Shown: positions 39,797 to 48,540 of the stretch, piece after piece
Layout: each line of letters begins with the position of its first letter
How positions within the stretch are numbered: the first letter of the stretch is position 1
The notes under the pieces: generated by a model
Databases searched by the model: none
Told to the model about the DNA's origin: nothing
What the model saw: only the letters and a program-made list of their open reading frames with translations
Made by a program: the position numbers and the translations under genes
Origin: Devosia submarina
GTDB taxonomy: Bacteria; Pseudomonadota; Alphaproteobacteria; Rhizobiales; Devosiaceae
NCBI RefSeq assembly: GCF_003056345.1
Contig: NZ_PYWB01000004.1
Coordinates: 1 to 64,000, forward strand
DNA: 64,000 bases
Direction of reading: 5' to 3'

Positions 39797-40804
39797 ATGG
39801 CCGCTCCCTTCGCCCTTTCCCTGCAGGATCTTGCTCCCATCGCCGAAGGCACATCGACGCCCGAAGCGATGCACGAAACGATCCTTTTGGCGCAGGCGGC
39901 TGAAAAGCTTGGCTATACGCGCCTGTGGTATGCCGAACATCATGGCATGCCCTCCATCGCCTCGTCTGTGCCCGAGATCCTGATCGGCAGCGCCGCAGCC
40001 CATACCAGGGAGCTGCGCATCGGCTCAGGCGGCGTCATGCTGCTCAACCATGCGCCGCTGCGCATTGCCGAGGCTTATCGCACGCTGGAAGCGCTGCATC
40101 CCGGCCGGATCGACCTGGGGCTGGGCCGTGCGCCGGGTGGCGATGGCTATGCCATGCGCGCCCTGCGCAGCGGTGGTGGCGAGGAGTTTTCCACCTATCT
40201 GGCCGAGCTCATGGCGTTTGACGAGGACGGCTTTCCGCCCGAGCATCCCTTTTCGCGCGTGCCTGTCTCGCCCGGCGGCATCCGCCTGCCGCCCAAATGG
40301 CTCCTGGGTTCATCGGGCAACAGCGCGCACGCGGCGGGCCAGTTGGGGTTCGGCTATGCCTTTGCCGCCCATTTCAGCCATACCCCTGCCGCACCGGCCT
40401 TTGCTGCTTATCGCGAGTCGTTCGAGCCTTCGGAAGATTTCCCCGAGCCGCGCACTATTTTGTGCCTCTCGGTGATCTGTGCGCCGACCGATGAAGAGGC
40501 CGAGTATCTGAGCATCTCCCAGGCGGTGAACTGGGCGCGCTTTGTAAGCGGGGAACAGCGCCAGCTGACCTCGCCCGAAAAGGCCATGGAGCACCAGTTG
40601 ACGCCCCAGCAGCAGCAGATCATCGAGCACCAATCGAGCCTATGGCTGGTGGGCAGCCCCGAGCGCATGGCCCAGACTATTGGCGAAAAGGCAGAGGCCT
40701 GCGGTGCCAACGAGGTGATGATCACCACTACGGTGCACAGCTATGAGCTGCGCCGGCGCTCCTATGAGCTTCTCGCCAAGGCATTTGATCTATCGCCGCG
40801 CTGA
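39797..40804 (+). CDS. Luciferase-like monooxygenase family protein
   Basis: This 335-residue protein belongs to the LLM-class flavin-dependent oxidoreductases of the bacterial luciferase superfamily. It begins with LSLQDLAPIAEGTSTPEAM and has the LGYTRLWYAEHHGMPS and RELRIGSGGVMLLNHAPLR segments. The sequence GRIDLGLGRAPGGD follows, and a C-terminal segment contains GSPERMAQTIGE. Family members use FMNH2 or F420; this group is probably FMN-linked. The substrate is not predictable. It is divergent from the PagL-like gene and no reductase partner is adjacent. Confidence 0.9.
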   Translation: MAAPFALSLQDLAPIAEGTSTPEAMHETILLAQAAEKLGYTRLWYAEHHGMPSIASSVPEILIGSAAAHTRELRIGSGGVMLLNHAPLRIAEAYRTLEALHPGRIDLGLGRAPGGDGYAMRALRSGGGEEFSTYLAELMAFDEDGFPPEHPFSRVPVSPGGIRLPPKWLLGSSGNSAHAAGQLGFGYAFAAHFSHTPAAPAFAAYRESFEPSEDFPEPRTILCLSVICAPTDEEAEYLSISQAVNWARFVSGEQRQLTSPEKAMEHQLTPQQQQIIEHQSSLWLVGSPERMAQTIGEKAEACGANEVMITTTVHSYELRRRSYELLAKAFDLSPR

Positions 40805-40880
40805 TTTGGAGCCGGCATTAACATCTCGTTTCTGGCTCATGGGCTAAATAGACCGATCTTCGGTATTTGAGTTCGGTTTC

Positions 40881-42068
40881 GTGAGCGCTGCTGGCTTCGT
40901 TCTGGCCATCAATATCTTTGTGGCGGGCCTGTTTGCGGCGGCGTTCGGCGCCGTAGCCTGGCACAGTCGCGAGGCCATTGGCGCCCGCTGGCTGGCCATC
41001 GCCTATGGCCTGGGCATCGTGAATGCCGGGCTTGAGCTGGTCCTGCCCGGGCAGAGCGATCCGCGCCTGCTGACCCTGGTTGTGTTTGCCGTGGCGCTTG
41101 GCGCTTTTCTGGCCTGTGTGGTGGGGCTAGCCTGCCACTACAACAAGCAGGTGCCCTGGAAGACGATAGGGGCGCTGGGGCTGGTGTCGGTTGCTCTTAA
41201 TGCCGCGATGATGGATCAAGCCTCGAGCGCGTCATTCGAGCGGGCCATGGTTTACCAGCTACCCTATTTTGCTGTCCATCTTTTGGGAGCTGCCATCGTG
41301 TTCCGTTCCGGACGGCGGGGCCCTATGGACGTGACACTGCTGGTGTTTTTCGTGATCAGCGGCCTGCAATTTGTTGCCAAGCCCTTCATGGTGGTGAGCC
41401 TGGGCGGTGCTACGCCCGACAACTACCTCCACAGCCTTTATGGCGCTTATTCGCAGATGCTGACGGCGTTTTTGCTGATCGCCAATGGCGTGCTGATGCT
41501 GTTGATCATGGTACGGGACGAATTGGCTGTACTGACCATCCGCTCGGAAACCGACAAGCTCTCGGGCCTGTGGAACCGTCGGGGCTTCGAGGACCATAGC
41601 GAACGCGCGCTTGTGGAGGCTCGCCGCGCCGGAGTTCCAAGTGCCTTGGTGATGGCCGATCTTGATCGCTTCAAGCGCATCAACGATACTCTTGGCCATG
41701 CCCATGGTGACGAGGTGATTGCCGCCTTTGCCGGCATCCTGATGGACAATGCCGACAAGCGCATGGTGGTGGGCCGGACGGGGGGCGAGGAGTTTGCCGT
41801 GTTTGTGCCCGGCGCAAATCTCCCCGCGGCGCGGCTCTATGCCGAGGCGGTGCGAACGGCTTTCTCGGCAAAGGGACCATGCCTGGGCGTGCCGGGACTA
41901 AGTGCAAGCTTTGGCGTGGTGGAGCTGGCCGAGGGCGAGACGCTGGGGAGCGCCATGCGGCGGGCGGATTTGGCGCTGTATGATGCCAAGAAGAAGGGTC
42001 GTGACCAGGTCAGTGTGGTTGCGGATGGCGGAGTGCCGGGGCGACGGATGGGATCGCGGGGGTCTTAA
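40881..42068 (+). CDS. Membrane diguanylate cyclase (GGDEF)
   Basis: Diguanylate cyclases make the second messenger c-di-GMP. The 395-residue protein starts at GTG with six or so membrane helices (about 1-210), then a GGDEF domain with DKLSGLWNRRGFED, DLDRFKRINDTLGHAHGDEV and the active-site loop GRTGGEEFAVF. The position of the inhibitory I-site (RxxD, five residues before GGEEF) reads DKRM, so product inhibition by that route is unlikely. It has no partner gene; the sensory signal of the membrane part is unknown. Confidence 0.93.
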   Translation: MSAAGFVLAINIFVAGLFAAAFGAVAWHSREAIGARWLAIAYGLGIVNAGLELVLPGQSDPRLLTLVVFAVALGAFLACVVGLACHYNKQVPWKTIGALGLVSVALNAAMMDQASSASFERAMVYQLPYFAVHLLGAAIVFRSGRRGPMDVTLLVFFVISGLQFVAKPFMVVSLGGATPDNYLHSLYGAYSQMLTAFLLIANGVLMLLIMVRDELAVLTIRSETDKLSGLWNRRGFEDHSERALVEARRAGVPSALVMADLDRFKRINDTLGHAHGDEVIAAFAGILMDNADKRMVVGRTGGEEFAVFVPGANLPAARLYAEAVRTAFSAKGPCLGVPGLSASFGVVELAEGETLGSAMRRADLALYDAKKKGRDQVSVVADGGVPGRRMGSRGS

Positions 42069-42188
42069 GGCTCGCTTCGGGGGCTACCCCTTGGGGCGAG
42101 AAAGAGCGCCCGTGCCTGATCAAACCACTATCGCTTCCCGCAACCTTGATCCTTGGGTCAGTGTCGATCTGGCGCAAGTGGCGAAAGA

Positions 42189-42209
42189 CCCCCGGATCAA
42201 GTCCGGGGG
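42189..42209. repeat. Palindromic repeat, family B (short)
   Basis: A perfect eight-base stem (CCCCCGGA with TCCGGGGG) closes a TCAAG loop. The core is the same hairpin that recurs in larger family B elements. It lies between the diguanylate cyclase and the convergent small protein gene. Confidence 0.6.
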
Positions 42210-42288
42210 AGCCGATTGCGGGTGGAATTGTAATGGCGCAAACGAATTGTTGCGGCCGGGCTCCCACAGATTTACGGCACGCCGACCT

Positions 42289-42579
42289 TTAGTTCGCCTG
42301 GCCGCGCTCCACGAATTCGAATTCGTCAGCCGCTGGGTCGACCTTGAGGGCCAATTGCTGACGGTCGAGCTCGGCAAGCCAGGCCGTCCAGGAGCAAGGG
42401 CTCAAGCCGTCGTCAAGGCCGGCATGGGGTGTCTTGCGGACCTGGTCAAACTTGAGCTTGAGCTGAGCGCGTTCCTGACCGAAGCGGTTGCGAATCCGCG
42501 AAATCGCCGGTGTTCCACGGCGCGTGCTGACCCAATTCTGGATATCACGGTGGCGCGTCAGAGTTTGCATGATCGTCAT
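42289..42579 (-). CDS. Small hypothetical protein, 96 residues
   Basis: The ATG is preceded by GGAGG at about five bases, a strong ribosome-binding site. The protein begins MTIMQTLTRHRDIQNWVSTR and contains RGTPAISRIRNRFG and SWTAWLAELDRQQLALKV. This pattern (an Asp-Ile-x-x-Trp start, RGTPA, then a SW...WL segment and LAL near the end) resembles a widespread family of small conserved hypothetical proteins with no assigned function. There is no signal peptide. It is separate from the ClpP-like gene upstream by 88 bases on the same strand. Confidence 0.65.
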   Translation of the reverse strand: MTIMQTLTRHRDIQNWVSTRRGTPAISRIRNRFGQERAQLKLKFDQVRKTPHAGLDDGLSPCSWTAWLAELDRQQLALKVDPAADEFEFVERGQAN

Positions 42580-42667
42580 ATTGGCCTCCCCTCCAAATAA
42601 CTGCTTTTCGCAGCTTCTAACCAACGCTAACGGCGCCGATCCTCCACCGGTTCCATCGCGTCAATAA

Positions 42668-43480
42668 TTAATCCTGTGTAAGTTCAGTAACGAGCCTGAG
42701 GTCCTCCATTTCGGTGGCGGTGAAATAATAAAGCTGGTTTGGCGGCGTTTGCAGCGCATGAAGCCACAGTGCTGGGTCAACGCCTGTTTCCGTCAGATGA
42801 GCGATGATCTCGGCCGTGGTGCTTTGGGCATCGGCCATGGCGGACCCGGCAACACGCAGGGCGTCCTGCGGGTCGCCGCTGAGCGCTGCGGCATAGATCT
42901 GATGGACGCCGATCGCGGCCTCGGGGCTGGCGATCCGGCTCTTGCCCGAGGCAAAAACAATGGGGCAGGAGGAGGCACAGAGGGAGCCGGCAGCGACCTT
43001 GGTGGCAAGGCCCTTTTCATGGATCAAACGGCCGATAGCCAGCGCATCCACTACCGATCCTCCAGGCGAATCGAGAACCACACTCTGCACGTATTCGCCC
43101 CGCGCCTCAATCTCTGCTGCAAAACGTTCCCCAGCTCCCGGATCGATCGTGCCGACAAGGGTGAGCTGACCGCCTGCGCCAAGGGCGATCTCAAGCGGAT
43201 TGTCGAGGAGGTCCGGGCTGGTGGTGATCTCGGGCATGGGGCCTTGGGCAGGGCCATCGATGGCCGGCGGCAGGATGGGCTGCATGGGCGCGGCGAGGGC
43301 TGCGCCTTGATTGGCCGTCAGTTCGCGGTAATCGACATACAGAACCGATATCGTTCCCAGCAGCAGCCCGAAAAACGCCACCCGCAGAATGGCGCCGTCT
43401 TCAAGACTGCCCGCCCATTGAACGGCACGGCGGTAAAAGGGGTCTCGGTCTCGGGTCTGGTTGTTTGCCGCAATGGTCAT
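42668..43480 (-). CDS. Membrane-anchored ClpP-like serine protease family protein
   Basis: This 270-residue protein has one N-terminal membrane segment (about residues 30-50, LRVAFFGLLLGTISVLYV). A linker of Pro and Ala follows, then a ClpP/crotonase-fold domain of the COG3904 type at about 95-250. Features seen are LDSPGGSVVDALAIGR, the serine region SLCASSCPIVFASG and the His in AAIGVHQIY. The likely nucleophile is one of the serines in CASSC. The domain should face the periplasm. Its start codon overlaps the stop of the four-TM protein gene by four bases, so the two are probably made together. The substrate is unknown. Confidence 0.82.
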   Translation of the reverse strand: MTIAANNQTRDRDPFYRRAVQWAGSLEDGAILRVAFFGLLLGTISVLYVDYRELTANQGAALAAPMQPILPPAIDGPAQGPMPEITTSPDLLDNPLEIALGAGGQLTLVGTIDPGAGERFAAEIEARGEYVQSVVLDSPGGSVVDALAIGRLIHEKGLATKVAAGSLCASSCPIVFASGKSRIASPEAAIGVHQIYAAALSGDPQDALRVAGSAMADAQSTTAEIIAHLTETGVDPALWLHALQTPPNQLYYFTATEMEDLRLVTELTQD

Positions 43481-44835
43481 GCCGGGCGTGGCCCATCGGT
43501 GCGCTTGCGCTGCGCCGCATCGATCGGGGTCACCGTGGCCTCTTCAGCAACATTTTCCGCTGCCGCGGGCGCCTCATTGGGCTCGGGCTGCGGCTGGAAC
43601 TCAGGCTCCGTCAGCGGCTTGGGTTTGCCGGTGGCCACATCGATGCCTGCGGCTTCCATCTGCCGGTAGATTGCCATGGCGCGCAGCATTTCGGCGGCGG
43701 TGATGTTTTCGGCTTCCTCGAGGGATTCCGAGTCACGGCGCATTGCGTCGTTGACGATCATAAGGACCAGCACCAAAACAACAGGCAGGAGATCAATGGA
43801 AATGGCGCCGGCCCAGCTCGGGATGAAATCCTGCCAATAGCGCAGAACGGCTTCGGCGCTGGACAGGGGCACGAAGCGGCGCTGCTCCACGGGCGGGGTC
43901 GCAAGGATTTCGTCGGCGGCGGCGGAAAGCGCTGCCGATTGGGCGGCAACGGAATTGCGCACCGTATCCATGACCTGGTTCTGCCGCAGGGCGAGATCGC
44001 CGACCTGCCCATCGGCCACCGGCGCAATGAACCCGGCAGACAAATCGGCCGCGGCGCGCTTGACCGATGCGGCAACCCCGGTTTGCTGGAGCGCGGCGAT
44101 CACGGCGGTCAGCTGCACCGCCTCGGCCTGGAAACTGTCGGCGCGCGGCTCAATGGCGCCTGGGGTGGATACCAGTTCGCGCATGGTGGCAAGGCGCGCC
44201 GACCCCTGCTCAAACAATCCAGCCACTTCCTCGCGCGATCCGGTGATGGTTGCCGCCAGCTGGTTCATCTGCGCGCCCATCTGGGTGAGCAGCTGCACTA
44301 CGCTCCCCGAGCCAGTGGTGCCGGTGAGAGCCCCCGACTCCCGCTCATCGGCGGCAAGGCCCGAGAACCGCTCTGCTGCACGCTGCACGTCGGGCAGCAG
44401 GGACTGGGCGGCGAGCGCATTGGCATGGGCATTGTCGAGGTCTTCGGCATAGCCCTGGAGCGTCACGGCCATGTGCTGCTCGGTGGCGGCGGAGCCGGCC
44501 AGTGCCGCTGCATTGAGCCAGGAGCTCATCGCCATGATCATGGCGCAGCCGATCGCCATGGTTAGAAACAGGGCCATGCGCTGCACGCCCGAAGTCACCA
44601 GTGGCACGAAGCGGAGCATGAAACTCCAAAAGGCATAGATCGCCACCGACACGGCGGCCGAATAGATGATGGCGGCGAAAAACACAAAGGTGGCCGAGCC
44701 ATCCAGAAGTCCGCGCACCCCAAGATAAGTGTAAACACCCGACGCCAGGGCCAGGACGGCCAGGGCGAAGCGGGTCATCGTCTCGACGCCCCGGACGGTT
44801 TCGTTGAGGCGATAAGCATTCGGCTTGAGCTGCAT
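43477..44835 (-). CDS. Four-helix membrane protein with helical periplasmic domain, unknown
   Basis: This 452-residue protein has three N-terminal membrane segments (about 22-45, 50-75, 86-110) and a predicted alpha-helical, coiled-coil-like domain of about 220 residues. A fourth segment (about 345-368, DLLPVVLVLVLMIVND) is followed by an acidic Pro/Glu-rich tail. I recognise no named family. The coupling with the ClpP-like protease gene (ATGA overlap) suggests a membrane complex. Alternative starts exist at M1 (44835) and M20 (44778); the longer is given. It is convergent, across a repeat cluster, with nothing on its own strand upstream for 250 bases. Confidence 0.7.
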   Translation of the reverse strand: MQLKPNAYRLNETVRGVETMTRFALAVLALASGVYTYLGVRGLLDGSATFVFFAAIIYSAAVSVAIYAFWSFMLRFVPLVTSGVQRMALFLTMAIGCAMIMAMSSWLNAAALAGSAATEQHMAVTLQGYAEDLDNAHANALAAQSLLPDVQRAAERFSGLAADERESGALTGTTGSGSVVQLLTQMGAQMNQLAATITGSREEVAGLFEQGSARLATMRELVSTPGAIEPRADSFQAEAVQLTAVIAALQQTGVAASVKRAAADLSAGFIAPVADGQVGDLALRQNQVMDTVRNSVAAQSAALSAAADEILATPPVEQRRFVPLSSAEAVLRYWQDFIPSWAGAISIDLLPVVLVLVLMIVNDAMRRDSESLEEAENITAAEMLRAMAIYRQMEAAGIDVATGKPKPLTEPEFQPQPEPNEAPAAAENVAEEATVTPIDAAQRKRTDGPRPA

Positions 44836-44929
44836 CGATGGGGCCCCTGTTGCGCAGGGGAGCTTAACACAATGATCCCGGCAGAACGGTGGCGGATTTT
44901 ATGGTGGGGTTTGGAGAGGAAGCGCAGAG

Positions 44930-45075
44930 CCCTCGGGTCGAGCCCGAGGGTGACGATTGGTGGTGGGGTTGGGGCATATGTCCCCCGCAGACCTCATGGT
45001 GAGCTTGTCGAACCACGAGGTCGGGCTCATCAATGGTGCCACGACCTCGTCCTTCGACAGGCTCAGGATGAGGTC
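44930..45075. repeat. Cluster of family B and family A palindromic repeats
   Basis: A family B hairpin (CCTCGGGTCGAGCCCGAGG at about 44931-44949) is followed by two family A elements at 44990-45023 and 45043-45075. Together they nearly fill the 257-base gap between the four-TM gene and the purine nucleoside phosphorylase gene. Confidence 0.75.
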
Positions 45076-45092
45076 TACTGAGGGAGGTGGTC

Positions 45093-45803
45093 CTATCCCT
45101 CCACCGCCACATCGAGCGCCAGTTCCACCATGTCCCCAAGTGAACTCTGCCGCTGCTCGGCGTCGATCTCCTCGCCCGTGACAAGGCAATCGGTCATAGT
45201 GCAGATGGCCAGAGCCTGGACGCCGAAGCGGGCGGCGAGCGTATAAAGCACGGCGGCTTCCATTTCGACGCCTAGGACACCATGGGCCATCAGCTTGCCA
45301 TAGGCCGCTTCCCAATCGCCGTGGTAGAAAATGTCCGAGCTCAGTATGTTGCCGGCGTGAAAGCGCATGGCTTTGGCTTTGGCCTTGTCCGCAGCGGAAC
45401 GCAGCAGGGCCCAGTCGGCCAGGGGAGCGAACTGGTAGGCGCCGAAACGGTCCTTGACGATGCTGGAGTCGGTCGAGGCGCCTTGCGCCAGGATCAAATC
45501 GCGCACCTTGACCCACGGATTGAGCCCGCCGCAGGTGCCGACGCGGATCAGCCGCTTGAGGCCATAAACATTTATGAGCTCATGCACATAGATGCCCAGC
45601 GAGGGCTGGCCCATGCCGGTCGCCTGCACCGAAACGCGCTGGCCCTTCCAAATGCCGGTAAAGCCCAAGCAATTGCGCACCGAATTGACCAATCGGGGCC
45701 CTTCGAGGAAGTTTTCCGCAATCCACTGGGCGCGCAAGGGATCACCGGGCAGGAGCACCGCTTCGGCATAATCACCCGGCTTGGCATGGTTGTGGGGGGT
45801 CAT
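45093..45803 (-). CDS. deoD: Purine nucleoside phosphorylase, DeoD type
   Basis: DeoD-type enzymes split purine nucleosides with phosphate in salvage. The 236-residue protein has AVLLPGDPLRAQWIAENFL at the start, RVGTCGGLNPWVKVRDLI in the middle and GVEMEAAVLYTLAARFG. Near the C-terminus it has CTMTDCLVTGEEIDAEQRQS, which holds the catalytic aspartate region. Length fits the hexameric DeoD type, not the larger trimeric type. AAGGAC precedes the ATG. It is divergent from argC. Confidence 0.94.
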   Translation of the reverse strand: MTPHNHAKPGDYAEAVLLPGDPLRAQWIAENFLEGPRLVNSVRNCLGFTGIWKGQRVSVQATGMGQPSLGIYVHELINVYGLKRLIRVGTCGGLNPWVKVRDLILAQGASTDSSIVKDRFGAYQFAPLADWALLRSAADKAKAKAMRFHAGNILSSDIFYHGDWEAAYGKLMAHGVLGVEMEAAVLYTLAARFGVQALAICTMTDCLVTGEEIDAEQRQSSLGDMVELALDVAVEG

Positions 45804-45938
45804 GGCGGCGTCCTTGTTGCTTTGGTCCAGACCCGATCATTGCCATTGCGCCTTGGGCACTGCAACCACCGGGCGGCCCATGTCTTGACCTCTTGGCAGA
45901 CGAAGTCCATCTAGACTGCCGAACACGAGGAGCACGCC

Positions 45939-46889
45939 ATGGTCGCCAAGATTTTCATCGACGGGGAAGCCGGAACCACGGGCCTGCAAATCCGCGAGCG
46001 CCTCGAAAACCGGCGCGATCTCGAAGTGCTCTCGATTGCCCCCGACAAGCGCAAGGATCAGGGCGAGCGCAAGCGGCTGCTGAATGAAGCCGATGTGGCG
46101 ATCCTCTGCCTGCCCGATGATGCGGCGCGCGAAAGCGTCGCCCTGATCGAGAACGGCACGACGCGGGTGATCGATGCCTCCACCGCCTTTCGCGTCGATC
46201 CCCAATGGGCCTATGGCTTTGCCGAGATGGATCGCGGCCAGGCCGAAACCATCAGCAAGGCACGCTTTGTGGCCAATCCAGGCTGCTGGCCGCAGGGGCT
46301 GATCGCAACGTTGCGTCCACTCATCGCAGCAGGGCTGCTGCCGGCCGATTTCCCCGTCACCTACCATGGAATTTCGGGGTATACGGGCGGCGGCAAGCAG
46401 ATGATTGCCGAATACGAGGCGGCGGGCGCGTCAGCGAGCCATTTCATGCCCTATGCCCTGAGCTTCAACCACAAGCATTTGCCCGAAATGACGGTTTATA
46501 CGGGCCTGTCGCACGCGCCGCTCTTTGTGCCAACCGTGGGCGATTTCGCCCAGGGCATGACAACGTTCGTGCCGCTGCAGCTGGGCCAGCTGGCATCGGC
46601 GCCCAAGGCGCGCGACATCCATGCCGCGATCGCTGACCATTATGCCGGGATTAAGGACAGCTTTGTCCAGGTGGCGCCGCTTGAGGACATCGCCAAGACG
46701 CCGCTGCTTGATCCCCAGAGCTACAACAACACCAATCGCATGCAGCTTCATGTGTTTGGCAATGACGAGCGTGGGCAAGTGGTGCTGGCAGCGGTCTACG
46801 ACAATCTGGGCAAGGGCGCCTCGGGCGCGGCGGTGCAGAACCTCAATCTGATGCTGGGGGTTGATGCGCGCGAGAGCCTGGCGGTGTAG
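45939..46889 (+). CDS. argC: N-acetyl-gamma-glutamyl-phosphate reductase
   Basis: ArgC reduces N-acetylglutamyl phosphate, the third step of arginine synthesis. The 316-residue protein is of the short type 2 form. It begins MVAKIFIDGEAGTTGLQIRE, the NADP loop, and the catalytic cysteine is in NPGCWPQG. It also has GISGYTGGGKQMIAEYE and TNRMQLHVFGNDERGQVVL. A GAGGAGC sequence precedes the ATG. It is alone on its strand, divergent from deoD, and followed by a family C repeat. Confidence 0.96.
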   Translation: MVAKIFIDGEAGTTGLQIRERLENRRDLEVLSIAPDKRKDQGERKRLLNEADVAILCLPDDAARESVALIENGTTRVIDASTAFRVDPQWAYGFAEMDRGQAETISKARFVANPGCWPQGLIATLRPLIAAGLLPADFPVTYHGISGYTGGGKQMIAEYEAAGASASHFMPYALSFNHKHLPEMTVYTGLSHAPLFVPTVGDFAQGMTTFVPLQLGQLASAPKARDIHAAIADHYAGIKDSFVQVAPLEDIAKTPLLDPQSYNNTNRMQLHVFGNDERGQVVLAAVYDNLGKGASGAAVQNLNLMLGVDARESLAV

Positions 46890-46909
46890 GGGTGGTGGGC
46901 CCTGATATC

Positions 46910-46955
46910 GGGGCTCTCGGCACCCCCTCCCAACCTCCCCCGTCGAGGGGGAGGT
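46910..46955. repeat. Palindromic repeat, family C, with conserved flank
   Basis: CCTGATATCGGGGCTCTCGG precedes a CACCCCCTCCC and a CCTCCCCCGTCGAGGGGGAGG hairpin. The copy at about 50482-50538 shares both the flank and the hairpin, so the mobile or amplified unit is longer than the palindrome itself. Confidence 0.7.
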
Positions 46956-47098
46956 GCTGGCCAGGGGGAGTGGAGAGATTAGGTCATAATCCCCACTAGG
47001 CACGAAATCTTGCGTGAGGCGTACCCTTGAGTACGGTTCAGGCTTGACCACGGCTTCGCTTTAGGCAAAGACCCAGGGCAAAGCGAGGTTTTCTCCCT

Positions 47099-47704
47099 AT
47101 GGAAAAATTCACCACCCTGACCGGGGTAGCGGCGCCCCTGCCGATCATCAATATCGACACCGATATGATCATCCCCAAGCAATATCTGAAGACGATCAAG
47201 CGCACGGGCCTGGGCACCGCGCTGTTTTCGGAAATGCGCTACAATGAGGACGGCACGGAAAACCCGGAATTCGTGCTCAACAAGCCGGGCTACCGCAATG
47301 CGCAGATCATCGTGGCCGGCGACAATTTCGGCTGCGGCTCCTCGCGCGAGCACGCGCCTTGGGCGCTGCTCGATTTCGGCATTCGCTGCGTGATCTCGAC
47401 GAGCTTTGCCGACATTTTCTACAACAATTGCTTCAAGAACGGCATCCTGCCGCTTGTGGTCAGCCCCGAGCAGCTCAAGCTGCTGCTGGATGATGCCGAG
47501 CGCGGCTCCAATGCCACGCTGACAATCGATCTCGAGGCGCAGACCATCCAGGGTCCCGATGGCGGCACGCTGCATTTCGACATCGATCCCTCGCGCAAGC
47601 AGATCCTGCTCGAAGGGCTAGACGACATCGCCGGAACGCTGAAGTCCGACCCCTCCATTTCCTCGTTCGAAAACAAGATGGCCGCCGAACGGCCCTGGCT
47701 CTGA
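47099..47704 (+). CDS. leuD: 3-isopropylmalate dehydratase small subunit
   Basis: LeuD, with LeuC, isomerises isopropylmalate in leucine synthesis. The 201-residue protein has [19 protein letters not shown], the [17 protein letters not shown] signature and the [19 protein letters not shown] segment. No leuC is adjacent in the window. The next three genes (GNAT, RidA-like, CPBP) follow on the same strand with short gaps up to leuB, so they may form one transcript, though only leuD and leuB belong to leucine synthesis. Confidence 0.97.
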   Translation: MEKFTTLTGVAAPLPIINIDTDMIIPKQYLKTIKRTGLGTALFSEMRYNEDGTENPEFVLNKPGYRNAQIIVAGDNFGCGSSREHAPWALLDFGIRCVISTSFADIFYNNCFKNGILPLVVSPEQLKLLLDDAERGSNATLTIDLEAQTIQGPDGGTLHFDIDPSRKQILLEGLDDIAGTLKSDPSISSFENKMAAERPWL

Positions 47705-47712
47705 GGACATCG

Positions 47713-48138
47713 ATGGAGATCGTCTTCGAGCCCGAACCGCAGGCTGAGACGCGTGCGGCCATTCTGGAAGGGCTGATCTCCTTTAATTCCCGACAAACGG
47801 CGAGCCAGTTCGGCCCGCCCCGAAACATCGCGCTGGCGCTCAGGGATCCCGATACGAGAGCCTCCATTGGCGGGCTGACGGCGCGCATCGGCTATAGCCG
47901 GATGTTCGTTGAACTGCTGTTTGTGCCCGAGCATTTGCGCGGCACAGGCATTGGGCGACAGCTGATGGAGCGGGCCGAGGATGTGGCGCGCGAACATGGC
48001 TGCACCGGCATCTGGCTCGATACCTTCACCTTTCAGGCGCCCGGCTTCTACCAAAAGCTCGGCTATTCCGTGTTCGGCGAAATCCAGGACTACCCGCCCG
48101 GGTTCAGCCGCTTTTTCCTCCACAAACCCTTGAGTTGA
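47713..48138 (+). CDS. GNAT family acetyltransferase
   Basis: This 141-residue protein shows the GNAT core LFVPEHLRGTGIGRQLMERA (the acetyl-CoA loop Q/RxxGxG/A) and the downstream ARE-containing helix. It then has IWLDTFTFQAPGFYQKLGYS, near the end where the family forms its second beta hairpin. The acceptor substrate is unknown. It begins nine bases after leuD and ends seven bases before the RidA-like gene. Confidence 0.86.
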   Translation: MEIVFEPEPQAETRAAILEGLISFNSRQTASQFGPPRNIALALRDPDTRASIGGLTARIGYSRMFVELLFVPEHLRGTGIGRQLMERAEDVAREHGCTGIWLDTFTFQAPGFYQKLGYSVFGEIQDYPPGFSRFFLHKPLS

Positions 48139-48144
48139 TCGATC

Positions 48145-48534
48145 ATGGTCCAACGCGTTTCCACAGGCTCGCCCTTCGAGACGACCTTCGGCTATTCCCG
48201 CGCCGTGCGGCACGAAGACACTGTCTATGTCTCGGGTACGACGGGCTATGACTATGCCACCATGACCATGCCCGACGATGTGGGCCAGCAGGCCAGCAAT
48301 GCCTTGGCAACCATCGACAAGGCGCTCAAGCAAGCCGGATCGTCCATCCAGGACACGGTGCGCGTGGTTTATTATGTGGGCGATCGCAACGACGTGGATG
48401 CCGTGGTGAAAGCCGTAGGTCCCGTGTTCAAGGATATCCGTCCCGCCGCCTCCATGCTGATCGTGCAGATGATCGAGCCTGGCATGAAGATCGAGATCGA
48501 AGTCACCGCCCGCATCGGCGCCGCGACCAGTTAA
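48145..48534 (+). CDS. RidA family protein (lacks the deaminase Arg)
   Basis: Family members form trimers; RidA itself hydrolyses reactive enamine and imine intermediates. The 129-residue protein has VYVSGTTGYDYATMTMPDDV and DTVRVVYYVGDRNDVDAV, and the C-terminal KIEIEVTARIG. The catalytic Arg (in PARS of RidA) corresponds here to PAAS, so the key Arg is Ala. It is thus probably in one of the Rid subfamilies without the known deaminase activity. It lies between a GNAT gene and a CPBP gene in the leuD-leuB interval. Confidence 0.85.
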   Translation: MVQRVSTGSPFETTFGYSRAVRHEDTVYVSGTTGYDYATMTMPDDVGQQASNALATIDKALKQAGSSIQDTVRVVYYVGDRNDVDAVVKAVGPVFKDIRPAASMLIVQMIEPGMKIEIEVTARIGAATS

Positions 48535-48540
48535 CCGAAC

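Noticed and set aside
44930..45075. CRISPR array
   Set aside because: The repeats are palindromic, of different families and unequally spaced, and no cas genes are present.
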